Below, piece by piece: positions 36,367 to 44,382 of a DNA stretch of 64,000 nucleotides. Made by a program: the position numbers and the translations under genes. The notes beneath the pieces are model-generated. The model had not been told where the DNA came from. It searched no databases and saw only the letters and a program-made list of their open reading frames with translations. Origin of the DNA: Pseudomonadota bacterium (GTDB lineage Bacteria; Pseudomonadota; Gammaproteobacteria; Burkholderiales; Burkholderiaceae_C); assembly GCA_020161145.1 (NCBI GenBank), contig JAIUPQ010000004.1, forward strand, positions 237,384-301,383, given 5' to 3'. The first letter of the stretch is position 1. Every line of letters begins with the position of its first letter.

Positions 36367-36503
36367 GCTCTTCCCCTTCTCTATTGCTATTGAACCACGT
36401 TGGTCTGGCTGACGATAGCGCCCCGGGCCATCCAGCGATGGCGTTGCTCGCGGTCTGATTCACCCCTGGGTTCGAAGGAACTCGGCATGGCGCGACCGGC
36501 TTC

Positions 36504-36716
36504 GTGCACAGCGTCGTTGTACATCCGGATGGCGACGGCGAGGACAGCTGGGGCAAGGCTCCCCTGACTGAGATCGCCGCCCGGTTTGGCGTGGCCGCGT
36601 TCACCCTGAGCTCAGCCGAGCACCAAGCCGTCGCCGCAAAGCTGCGGAAAAACTCGCCCGACCTATTTCAGACTACTCTTGACGACGCAAGGCAGATCAT
36701 CGCGTCTAGCCGATAG
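36504..36716 (+). CDS. Short unknown ORF, probably the 3' remnant of a displaced gene
   Basis: An open frame of 70 codons (GTG 36504), extendable upstream without an ATG to a stop about 51 bases earlier. The residues look protein-like (PLTEIAARFGVAAFTLSSAEHQAVAAKLRKNSPDLFQ) but match no family I know, and there is no good ribosome site. It ends 17 bases before the thiolase gene. I read it as the surviving tail of a gene truncated when the deaminase island inserted. The rest of 36367-36733 is non-coding and could hold the deaminase promoter or an AvcI-like RNA. Confidence 0.35.
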   Translation: MHSVVVHPDGDGEDSWGKAPLTEIAARFGVAAFTLSSAEHQAVAAKLRKNSPDLFQTTLDDARQIIASSR

Positions 36717-36733
36717 CCCACCAGACCGCATCC

Positions 36734-38032
36734 ATGAACACCATCCCCAACCACCCCCCCGAAGTCTGGCTCGCCGCCGGTATCCGCACCCCCTTCGCCA
36801 AGGTCGATGGCGCGCTGGCCGGGCACGATGCGCTGAGTCTCTCCGTGCCGGTGGCGCAAGCCATGCTCGCTCAATTGCAAGGCGGCCAGCCCGACTTCGC
36901 CGTGTGGGGCTGCGTGGCGCCCAACCTCACCTGGAGCAACCTCGCCCGCGAGGTGCTGATGGAAGCCGGCGCGCCGGCCACGATTCCGGCGTACGCCACG
37001 GTGATGGCCTGCTCGACCAGCATGATGGGCGCCTTCGAGGCGGCCGGCATGATCGACGACGCGCGCGGCCGATCGCTCGCCCTGGTGGGCGGCGCGGAAA
37101 GCATGAGCCGCGTACAGCTCGGCCTCGGGCAGAACCTCTCGGACTGGATGCGTGGCTTCCAGAAGGCGCGTTCGCTGGGCCAGAAGCTCTCGCATGCGAC
37201 GGAGCTCCACTGGCGCGACGTGCAGCTCTACCTGCCCTCGGTCACCAACCGCACGACCGGCCTGAGCATGGGCGAACACACCGAGATCACGGCCAGGCAG
37301 TGGGGCATCGCCCGCGAGGACCAGGATCGCCTCGCGCTGGACAGCCACCAGCGCGCCGTGGCCGGCTGGGAGCGCGGCTTCTTCGACGACCTGGTGATTC
37401 CGCTCGACGGCGTGGCGCGTGACGGCATCCCGCGCAAGAGCACCTTGCTGGACAAGCTCGCGCGCCTGCCGCCGGCCTTTGACCGCACGAGCGGGCAGGG
37501 CACGCTCAGCGCGGGCAATTCCTCGCCGCTGACCGATGGCGCCGCAGCGCTGTGGGTGGGCTCGCAAAGCGGCATGGACAAGCTGCCCGCCACCGCGCAC
37601 CGCGTGAAGCTGGTGGACTGGGAGATTGCCGCCGTGGACTTTCGCGTCGAAGGCCTGCTGATGGCGCCGGCCTTCGCCATCCCGCGCCTGCTGGCGCGCC
37701 ACGGCCTGCGCTACGCGGACATCGCCCTCTGGGAGATCCACGAGGCCTTCACGGCGCAGGTGCTCTTTCACCTCAAGGCGCTGGAGGACGAAGCCTTCCT
37801 GCGCGAGAAGGTGGGCATCACAGACCCGGCCCGCTTCGGCCCCTTCCCGCGCGAGCGCATGAACCCCCATGGCGGCAGCGTGGCGCTGGGCCATCCCTTC
37901 GGTGCCACGGGGGCACGCATCCTCAGCCAGGCGATCAAGGAGACGGCGGCGCTGCCGTCGGGCAGTTTCACGATCGTCAGCATCTGTGCCGATGGCGGCC
38001 AGGGCAGCGTGGCCTTGCTGCAGGCGGTTTGA
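36734..38032 (+). CDS. Acetyl-CoA C-acyltransferase (thiolase, FadI-like)
   Basis: A 432-residue thiolase with catalytic Cys 93 in VMACSTSMMG, the His of WEIHEAFTAQ, the C-terminal nucleophile Cys in SICADGGQGSVALL, and NPHGGSVALGHPFGATGARI. It is slightly long, with an extended middle as in FadI-type trifunctional partners, and would split 3-ketoacyl-CoA in beta-oxidation. No FadJ-type partner is adjacent. 38033-38207 downstream holds nothing I can identify. Confidence 0.92.
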   Translation: MNTIPNHPPEVWLAAGIRTPFAKVDGALAGHDALSLSVPVAQAMLAQLQGGQPDFAVWGCVAPNLTWSNLAREVLMEAGAPATIPAYATVMACSTSMMGAFEAAGMIDDARGRSLALVGGAESMSRVQLGLGQNLSDWMRGFQKARSLGQKLSHATELHWRDVQLYLPSVTNRTTGLSMGEHTEITARQWGIAREDQDRLALDSHQRAVAGWERGFFDDLVIPLDGVARDGIPRKSTLLDKLARLPPAFDRTSGQGTLSAGNSSPLTDGAAALWVGSQSGMDKLPATAHRVKLVDWEIAAVDFRVEGLLMAPAFAIPRLLARHGLRYADIALWEIHEAFTAQVLFHLKALEDEAFLREKVGITDPARFGPFPRERMNPHGGSVALGHPFGATGARILSQAIKETAALPSGSFTIVSICADGGQGSVALLQAV

Positions 38033-38207
38033 GGGGCTGGTGCTTAGATTCCGTTAAAGCGCCCGACTGGTTTTGGCTTCGCCGCTTGCCGCGCCTTTCG
38101 AATCCTTGTCCCTGCATCCGTGTGGCATGGATTGCGACGGCAGCCGCAGTCGCAGTTGAACCGCTCGGCATGGCCCATGCGGCGAATCGTCCAAGGGCCG
38201 TGACAGT

Positions 38208-38537
38208 TCATTCAAACAACTCAGCATGCGTGCCCGCCCGCACAAAGACGATCTGCTCGCTGGCGCCGCTGCCATCCAGGCGGTAAATCAGCAGAAAGTC
38301 GCCGCCCACATGGCATTCACGATGATCGGCCCAGCCGCCTGCAAGCGCATGGTCCAGCCACTCGGGGCCGAGCGGTGCATCGTTGGCAATCAGCAGCAGC
38401 ATGGCCTGCTTGAGCTGCTTCATGTCGTAGCGGCCTGAGTGCGAAAGTCGCGTCCAGTCCTTGACGAATGCCTTGGTTCGGTCCGATGCCCTGGGCAGGC
38501 CCGCGCGCTTATCGCTTGGCGCCTTCTTCAAGGTCAT
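38208..38537 (-). CDS. YafQ family type II toxin (mRNA interferase)
   Basis: About 109 residues from ATG 38537. The RelE/YafQ core runs RTKAFVKDWTRLSHSGRYDMKQLKQAMLLL, DHALAGGWADHRECHVGGDFLLIYRL, to AGTHAELFE; His/Asp/Phe positions used by YafQ for ribosome-dependent cleavage are present. The start overlaps the antitoxin gene by 29 bases, typical of coupled TA genes. The first 18 residues are not conserved, so a later start is possible. Confidence 0.88.
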   Translation of the reverse strand: MTLKKAPSDKRAGLPRASDRTKAFVKDWTRLSHSGRYDMKQLKQAMLLLIANDAPLGPEWLDHALAGGWADHRECHVGGDFLLIYRLDGSGASEQIVFVRAGTHAELFE

Positions 38538-38778
38538 CAACCAGTTCGTCAGCCGTTGCAAACCTCGCCTTACCCATGGCGCGCGCCTCTTCCATTGCGG
38601 CGCGAGTGCCGGCATTCGGCACCTTGAGTGCAAACGGCAGTTGCTGCTCTGCCGCGACGCGGGTCAGGAACACGCGAATCGCATCGGACACCGTCAGGCC
38701 CATGGCCGCCAGCGTCTCGGCTGCCTCTGTCTTGATGCGTTCGTCCACCCGCACGTGGACCATCGTGGTCGTTGCCAT
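38509..38778 (-). CDS. DinJ/RelB family antitoxin
   Basis: An 89-residue ribbon-helix-helix antitoxin: MVHVRVDERIKTEAAETLAAMGLTVSDAIRVFLTRVAAEQQLPF is the DinJ signature, with a C-terminal acidic toxin-binding tail (TADELVDDLEEG). It precedes and overlaps the YafQ gene and should autorepress from the palindrome 22 bases upstream. Confidence 0.92.
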   Translation of the reverse strand: MATTTMVHVRVDERIKTEAAETLAAMGLTVSDAIRVFLTRVAAEQQLPFALKVPNAGTRAAMEEARAMGKARFATADELVDDLEEGAKR

Positions 38779-38800
38779 CTCGCATGCCTTGATTGCATAG

Positions 38801-38810
38801 ATGTATACAT
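38801..38810. promoter_or_regulatory. Candidate operator of the dinJ-yafQ pair
   Basis: The perfect palindrome ATGTATACAT lies 22 bases upstream of dinJ in a locally AT-rich stretch (GCATAGATGTATACATTGTA) that should also contain the -10. DinJ-type RHH antitoxins repress from short TA-rich palindromes like this. Confidence 0.55.
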
Positions 38811-38966
38811 TGTATCTCAGCGGGGTCGATTTCGATCGGGGCTACTGAGCACCCGCTGCACGCATGACTCCACCCCATCCCCAAAGCGCTCACGTCCCCC
38901 AAACCTGCTTCACCCCTACTCGCGTACCCCTGGCCCAATCCCCCCAACCGCTCTACTATGGCTTCG

Positions 38967-39014
38967 TGAGCCAACGCCGGGCCGCTCCCAAGTTGGCTCA
39001 ACCCCCTCGGGGGG
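38967..39014. repeat. Intergenic palindromic repeat
   Basis: TGAGCCAAC...GTTGGCTCA (9-bp arms, 38967-39000) followed by CCCCCTCGGGGGG at 39002-39014. It belongs to the same kind of GC-rich intergenic hairpins seen at 7758, 53671 and 60439. The rest of the 358-base gap 38779-39136 holds the TA operator and, close to 39123, a GAGGGAGG ribosome site for the patatin gene; no ORF. Confidence 0.6.
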
Positions 39015-39136
39015 CGGCGGTGGGCGTTTGACACCGCCTGGGGGCACTCTCACCCAGCCGCAGTCCCCAACCAGCGGTCTGACGGCTGCATCCCCACCGG
39101 CAACGGTGCACCCACGCGGACACGAGGGAGGTCGTC

Positions 39137-40240
39137 ATGGCCATCGAAGGCAAGACCATTGGGCTGGCGCTGTCGGGCGGCGGCTACCGCGCCACGCTGT
39201 TCGGGCTGGGCTCGCTCTGGCGGCTGAATGACGCCGGGCTGCTGGGCCGGCTGGACCGCATCACCAGCGTCTCGGGGGGCTCCATCCTGATGGGCGTGCT
39301 GGCCCACCGCTGGCGGCAGTTGCAGTTCATCGACGGGCGCGCCGACAACTTTGCCCAGGTGGTGGCCGAGCCCGTGCGGGCCTTCTGCGCCAAGACCATC
39401 GACGTGGGCGCGGGGCTGGCGGGGCTGCTGGTGCCATTCAAGACGGCGGGCGATTTTCTGGCCCACCGCTACGAGAAAGACCTGTTCGGCGAGGCGACCA
39501 TCAAAGGCCTGCCGCCGGCGGCGGCGGACACGCCCAAGTTCATCTTCTACGCCACCAATTTGCAAACCGGCCGCAGTTTCCGCTTCCGGCAAGACATGGT
39601 GGCCGACTACCTGCTGGGCGTCTCGTACACCACCGATGTGCCGCTGGCTGTGGCGGTGGCGGCGTCCAGTGCCTTCCCGCCCATCTTCTCGCCCGTGGTG
39701 CTCAAGACCGACCCGGCGGCCTGGAGCGAGGGCGGCAAGCTGCCCAACCTGACCGCGCTGCGCAAGCGCATCGTGTTGGCCGACGGCGGTGTCTACGACA
39801 ACATGGGGCTGGAGTCGCTGGTGGACAACGTGGACGTGGTGCTGGTCAGCGACGCCGGCGCGCCGTTCGAGGTGGAAGAAAAACCCCACGAAGACCACGT
39901 GCTGCAACTGGGCCGGGTGCGCGACATCCTCATCGACCAGACCCGCGCGCTGCGCAAACGCTGGCTGATTGCCGAGCTGGCGGCCGAGCGCAAGCGCGGC
40001 GCCTACTGGGGCATTGGCACGCAGTTGGCGGCCTACGGCAGCGCGCCGCGCATGACGGCCGATTCACCCATCAGCGACGCGCTGGAACACGTGCCCACCC
40101 GGCTGGCCGCGTTCGACGCCGAGCGGCAAGGGCATTTGATCAACTGGGGTTATGCGCTGTGCGACGTGTCGCTGCGGGCGCGGGTGGGCCTGCCCACGCC
40201 CATGGCGGCGGCCTGGCCGGTGCCTGAGTGGCCGCTGTGA
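39137..40240 (+). CDS. Patatin-like phospholipase
   Basis: A 367-residue patatin: oxyanion-hole GGGYR (14-18), nucleophile Ser about 46 in SVSGGS, and the catalytic Asp of the DGG motif (VLADGGVYDNMGLES) near residue 215. No signal peptide. Such enzymes hydrolyse membrane phospholipids and are frequent effectors in bacterial immunity. It is the first gene of a three-gene operon; its TGA overlaps the next ATG (TGATG). The strong GAGGGAGG ribosome site supports the start. A housekeeping lipase role remains possible. Confidence 0.92.
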   Translation: MAIEGKTIGLALSGGGYRATLFGLGSLWRLNDAGLLGRLDRITSVSGGSILMGVLAHRWRQLQFIDGRADNFAQVVAEPVRAFCAKTIDVGAGLAGLLVPFKTAGDFLAHRYEKDLFGEATIKGLPPAAADTPKFIFYATNLQTGRSFRFRQDMVADYLLGVSYTTDVPLAVAVAASSAFPPIFSPVVLKTDPAAWSEGGKLPNLTALRKRIVLADGGVYDNMGLESLVDNVDVVLVSDAGAPFEVEEKPHEDHVLQLGRVRDILIDQTRALRKRWLIAELAAERKRGAYWGIGTQLAAYGSAPRMTADSPISDALEHVPTRLAAFDAERQGHLINWGYALCDVSLRARVGLPTPMAAAWPVPEWPL

Positions 40241-43161
40241 TGGACCGGGGCGCCCTGGCCGCATGGAGCCTGAACGTCGCCGACGACGGGTTCCCGCCCG
40301 CACTGGCGGCGCTGGGTGCGCTGGCCGCGCTGGCGCCGGCCACGCTGGGGCTGGCCCATGAGCCGCCCACGGGCTGGAATGCCCGCCGGCTGGCGGGCCT
40401 GCTGCGGGAGGCCGAAGACGCCGCAACCCGGGTGTGGCCCTGGCAGTTGCCGGATCTGGCGCCCGGCAGCGCCGGCCCGCAGTGGCGCGTGCGGGTGGCC
40501 GGGCAACGGGGCCTGTTCAGGGTGGCCGTGCCACCAGCCCACGTGCTGGCCGAGGTCTGGCAGGCGTTCATCGCGCATGGCGCCCCGCGCCTCGCCGTGC
40601 AGACCACGCCGGCCACGGCCGCCCAGGCCCTGGGGCTGGCCGGCCTGCTGACGCACGCCTCGGTGCAGGCGGCCGGCGTCTTCGTGGCCGCCACGCTGCG
40701 GCCCGAGGGGCGGCCCGATTGGCGCTGGCCCATGACGTTCGCCACGCTGCCCGGCGACCCATTGGCCGAGCCGCTGGCGGCCTACCAACAGCATGGGCAG
40801 CCGAACTGGCCCTTCCGCTTCAAGGCGGCCTCGCGCGAACTGGCTCGCTTTGAGGTGCTGGTCATTGGCGCCGGCGTCAGCGACGCGCTGATGCGGCTGC
40901 TGGCCAGCAAGCTGGCGCTGCGGTGCAGCCTGGTCATCGTGGCCGGCCTGGGCACCGACTCGCCCGCCGAGGCCGAGCCGCTGCTGCAGGCGCTGGTGGC
41001 CCGCCTCAGCGCCGAAGGCGCGGCCGTGGTGGATGCGGGCCACTCCGCCCACGCGTTTGCCGGGGTGTTGAACCAGTTCGCCTACGGGCTCACCCACAAC
41101 AAGACCATCGACGTGGCGCTGCTGCAGGCCTTCGGGCCGGGCGTGTGGCTGCGGGCCGACCCGCGTCTGTTCAAGCGCGCGCAGCTGGACGCCGACATCG
41201 CCCGCGCGCAGCGGCGGCTGCGCCGGCTGGCGCCGGACACCGAGCTGGCGCTATCAGACCGCAGCTTCGAGCGTCTGGGCGTGCCTGCCGGCGCGGTGCA
41301 CAGCGTCGGGCCTGCCCCAGTGGGTGCCGCGCCACCCGGGCCCGCCAGCGCTGCCGGGCCGGCGCAGATTGCCGAGGCCATCGAGGCGGCCAAGGGCCGC
41401 TACCAGTTCCATCGCGAAAGCGATGAGGCTTCGGCCGTGGCCGAACTCAACCGCAGCCTGGGCCGGCAAGAACGCGCTGCCGCCCGGCGCCAAGGTGCCA
41501 CGCCGCGCCACGTGCAGCAGCGCAGCTTTTGCAAGGTGGACGGCCAGTTTGTAGAGACGCGCACCGGCTATGCGGTGGGCCAGCCGGTGATGGTGCACGT
41601 CCACATCGGCCCCCGGCGCGAGGGCGTGGTGGCGGCGCCCACGGCATTCCCGGAAGACAAGCTGCCGCCGCAGCGCGAGGCGCACCGGCTGCAAGTGGTC
41701 TTCTACGAACACCGCCAGTTCGACCAGCCGCTGCTGCGCGAGATCAGCCTGCCGCGCCAGGGCGACAGCAGCACGGCCTCGTTCGTGTTCACGCCGCGCG
41801 CGCACGGCGCTTTTGAAGGCCGGTTGTCGGTGCTGCACCGGGGGCGGGTGTTGCAAACGGTGCTGCTCAAGACCACCGTGGCCGCCACCGCGCAGGCGCG
41901 GGGCCAGGCGGCCATCACGCTGGAAGACGAAGCCCAGGTGCGCCATGACTGGTCCGACCTGGGCCGGCGCCGCCAGTTCGACCTGGCCCTGGTGGTCAAC
42001 CACACGCCGGCCGGCGTGCCCACCGCCACCGGCGTGGCGGGCCAGCGGGCCTGGGCCACCAGCCTGGAAGGCCTGGACCAGCCCGTGCGCAAGCTCAACG
42101 ATCTGATTTCCACGGTGGCCCACAGCACCGCCGACTACGGCGACGGGCTGGATCAGGGCGAGAACCCCGTGCTGCTGAACAAGCTGGCCCGCGTGGGCGC
42201 CAACCTGTATTCGCTGCTCTACCGCGACCAGCTCAAGCAACTGGCCACCGACGGCTTCGACGTGGGCGCCGAGGCGGTCAGCCACATCCAGGTCATCAGC
42301 GCCCGGCCCGACGCCGTGGTGCCGCTGGAGTTCATGTACGACTACAACGCGCCCGACCGCGATGCCCCCGTCTGCCCCCAGCACCGCCAGGCGCTGGAGG
42401 CGGGGCGCTGCCCGGCCACCTGTGAGCGGGCGGCCAAGCCCAGGGGCTACGTCTGCCCCATGGGGTTCTGGGGGCTCAAGAAAGTCATCGAGCGCCACCT
42501 GTTCGACCCCAAGGCCGCCACCCCGGCGGGCGCTCAGGTGGTGGTGCAGGTGGAGGCCCTGGACGGGCGCGACCGGCTGGTGCTGACCCAGGGTGCGCTG
42601 GTGGGCTACAGCCAGGAGGTGCAGGCGGCCGACGTGCAGGGGCTGATCGGCAAGCTCGCGGCCGCCTTCGGCGACGCCGCCGCGCCGGTCAAGGACTGGG
42701 ACGAATGGGCGGCGGCCGTCAAGGCCCGCCAGCCGGCGCTGCTGGTGGCCTTCCCCCACAACGAGGGCAAAGAGGAAGACGTGCTGCTGGAGATCGGCGG
42801 CAACAAGCTCTACACCCTGGACTTGCCGGCCGACTACGTGCGGCCCAAGGGCGACGGGCCACCGCCGCTGGTGTTCCTGCTGGGCTGCGACGTGGCCGGC
42901 ACGGCGCAAGACTTCTCCAGCCACATCCGCTACTTCCGCCAGGCCGGTGCGGCGGTGGTGGTCTCCACCATTGCCACCGTGTTCGGCGCGCATGCGGCGC
43001 GCGTGGGCGAGGCCATCGTCACCGGGCTGCTGCAGCCGCCGGCAGGCGAGTCGGCCCGGCTGGGTGAGGTCATCCGCGACGCCAAGCGCGCCGCGCTGCT
43101 GGCCAGCGTGCCCATGGCCTTGTGCGTGGTGGCCTTTGGCGACGCCGACTGGCGGCTGTGA
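40240..43161 (+). CDS. CHAT-domain (caspase-like) protease, large multidomain
   Basis: A 973-residue protein. Residues about 1-400 form alpha/beta regions (VLVIGAGVSDALMRLLASKL; LNQFAYGLTHNKTIDVALLQ). Residues about 430-560 are a beta-sandwich (YAVGQPVMVHVHIGPRR; FTPRAHGAFEGRLSVLHRGR). The C-terminal CHAT domain (about 650-973) has catalytic His 840 (VAFPHNEGKEED) and Cys 883 (VFLLGCDVAGTA) and a Cys cluster (PVCPQHRQ, GRCPATC, YVCPMGFWG) that could bind zinc. CHAT proteases are caspase/separase relatives in conflict systems. Start ATG 40240 overlaps the patatin stop; a GTG four codons earlier is less likely. Confidence 0.85.
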   Translation: MDRGALAAWSLNVADDGFPPALAALGALAALAPATLGLAHEPPTGWNARRLAGLLREAEDAATRVWPWQLPDLAPGSAGPQWRVRVAGQRGLFRVAVPPAHVLAEVWQAFIAHGAPRLAVQTTPATAAQALGLAGLLTHASVQAAGVFVAATLRPEGRPDWRWPMTFATLPGDPLAEPLAAYQQHGQPNWPFRFKAASRELARFEVLVIGAGVSDALMRLLASKLALRCSLVIVAGLGTDSPAEAEPLLQALVARLSAEGAAVVDAGHSAHAFAGVLNQFAYGLTHNKTIDVALLQAFGPGVWLRADPRLFKRAQLDADIARAQRRLRRLAPDTELALSDRSFERLGVPAGAVHSVGPAPVGAAPPGPASAAGPAQIAEAIEAAKGRYQFHRESDEASAVAELNRSLGRQERAAARRQGATPRHVQQRSFCKVDGQFVETRTGYAVGQPVMVHVHIGPRREGVVAAPTAFPEDKLPPQREAHRLQVVFYEHRQFDQPLLREISLPRQGDSSTASFVFTPRAHGAFEGRLSVLHRGRVLQTVLLKTTVAATAQARGQAAITLEDEAQVRHDWSDLGRRRQFDLALVVNHTPAGVPTATGVAGQRAWATSLEGLDQPVRKLNDLISTVAHSTADYGDGLDQGENPVLLNKLARVGANLYSLLYRDQLKQLATDGFDVGAEAVSHIQVISARPDAVVPLEFMYDYNAPDRDAPVCPQHRQALEAGRCPATCERAAKPRGYVCPMGFWGLKKVIERHLFDPKAATPAGAQVVVQVEALDGRDRLVLTQGALVGYSQEVQAADVQGLIGKLAAAFGDAAAPVKDWDEWAAAVKARQPALLVAFPHNEGKEEDVLLEIGGNKLYTLDLPADYVRPKGDGPPPLVFLLGCDVAGTAQDFSSHIRYFRQAGAAVVVSTIATVFGAHAARVGEAIVTGLLQPPAGESARLGEVIRDAKRAALLASVPMALCVVAFGDADWRL

Positions 43162-43179
43162 ACCACAACGGGAGGCCCC

Positions 43180-44289
43180 ATGTCCGACCCCTTCATGCGC
43201 ATCGACATGCTGCCCGCGCTGCACGGCGACTGCCTGCTGCTGAGCTGGGGCGACGCGCGGCGCACCCGCCGCCTGCTGATCGACGGCGGCCCCATCGGCG
43301 CCTACGACGCGCTCGAGCAGCGGCTGGCCGCCTTGCCGGCGGGCGACCGGCGCTTCGAGCTGATGGTGCTCAGCCACGTGGACACCGACCACGTCGATGG
43401 CCTGGTGCGCCTGCTGGCCAACCCCCGGCCGTGGCCGTTCACCGTCAAAGACGTGTGGTTCAACGGCTGGCGCCATCTGGAGCCGGCGCATGGCCTGCTG
43501 GGCGGCAAGCAGGGCGAGTACTTCAGCGCCCTGCTGGCGCGCCGGCTGGACGACGGCGCCTGGAACGGCGCCTTCGACGGCGCGGCCGTGGTCGTGCCCG
43601 ATGACGGGCCGCTGCCCCAGCGCCGCCTGGCGGGTGACCTGACGCTGACGCTGCTGTCGCCCACGCCGGCCAAGCTGGCCAGGATGCGCAGCGCCTGGCG
43701 CAAAGACGTGGGCGACGCCATGGAGCCCGGCGACCTGGACGCCGCCTGGGCGCTGCTGGCCACGCAAAAGCGCTACCTGCCCGGCCAGGGGCTGCTGGGC
43801 GGAGCCGAGCAACTCGACCACCTGCTGGCCAGGCAGTCCAAGCCCGACAAGGCCGCGGCCAACGGCGCCAGCATCGCCTTTCTGGCCGAGTTTGGCGGCA
43901 AAAGCGCGCTGCTGCTGGCCGACGCCCACCCGGATGCCGTCTGCGCCTCGCTCCAACGCCTGCTGGCGGCGCGCGGGCAGCAGCGGCTGGCGGTGGATGC
44001 GGTCAAGGTGGCCCATCACGGCAGCAAAGGCAACACCACCGACGCGTTGATGGCCTTGATCGACAGCCCGCGTTTTTTGTTCAGCAGCAACGGCGCCCAG
44101 TTCGGCCACCCCGACCAGGAGGCCGTGCGCCGCGTCATTGGCCGCAGCGTGCACGCGCGTCCCACGCTGTACTTCAACTACACCAGCGACCACAACCGCG
44201 AGTGGGCATCGCCCGCGCTGCAGCGGGAGCTGGCCTACACCACGGTCTACGGCCCCGGCGAGGCAGGGCCGCTGGTGGTCGATCTGTAG
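43180..44289 (+). CDS. Metallo-beta-lactamase-fold hydrolase (ComEC/Rec2-like)
   Basis: A 369-residue MBL-fold protein: HVDTDHVDG (H66, D68, D70, H71), a later Asp in LLLADAHPDAV, and VAHHGSKGN with the final His, as in ComEC-type MBL domains. It has no membrane segments, so it is a soluble hydrolase, possibly acting on nucleic acid or a nucleotide/phosphoester. Strong ribosome site GGGAGG; 18 bases after the CHAT gene on the same strand. With patatin and CHAT it forms an apparent operon. Confidence 0.88.
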   Translation: MSDPFMRIDMLPALHGDCLLLSWGDARRTRRLLIDGGPIGAYDALEQRLAALPAGDRRFELMVLSHVDTDHVDGLVRLLANPRPWPFTVKDVWFNGWRHLEPAHGLLGGKQGEYFSALLARRLDDGAWNGAFDGAAVVVPDDGPLPQRRLAGDLTLTLLSPTPAKLARMRSAWRKDVGDAMEPGDLDAAWALLATQKRYLPGQGLLGGAEQLDHLLARQSKPDKAAANGASIAFLAEFGGKSALLLADAHPDAVCASLQRLLAARGQQRLAVDAVKVAHHGSKGNTTDALMALIDSPRFLFSSNGAQFGHPDQEAVRRVIGRSVHARPTLYFNYTSDHNREWASPALQRELAYTTVYGPGEAGPLVVDL

Positions 44290-44324
44290 CGCCGCGCCCG
44301 CGCGCCTGCGGCCATCTGATCTGG

Positions 44325-44338
44325 TTGAAATGCATAAA
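44325..44338 (+). promoter_or_regulatory. Weak FNR/Anr-like box before ccoG
   Basis: TTGAA-ATGC-ATAAA matches TTGAT-N4-ATCAA at 8 of 10 positions, 45 bases before the ccoG start. CcoG genes are often under oxygen control. The match is modest. Confidence 0.3.
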
Positions 44339-44382
44339 AACTGCCTATTGGCAATCAGAAGGCCCGTCCCGATCATCGGGGC

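Noticed and set aside
36470-36485. GGGTTCGAA resembling a tRNA T-arm, as an attachment site
   Set aside because: The flanking bases do not form the T-stem or acceptor stem, and no other tRNA parts are present.
34261-36733. Tn7-type transposon at glmS
   Set aside because: The position after glmS is suggestive, but no tnsABCD genes or Tn7 end repeats are visible in the window.
39137-44289. CBASS or Thoeris system
   Set aside because: No cGAS/DncV-like cyclase, no E1/E2/JAB genes and no TIR or SAVED domain are present; the patatin alone is not enough.
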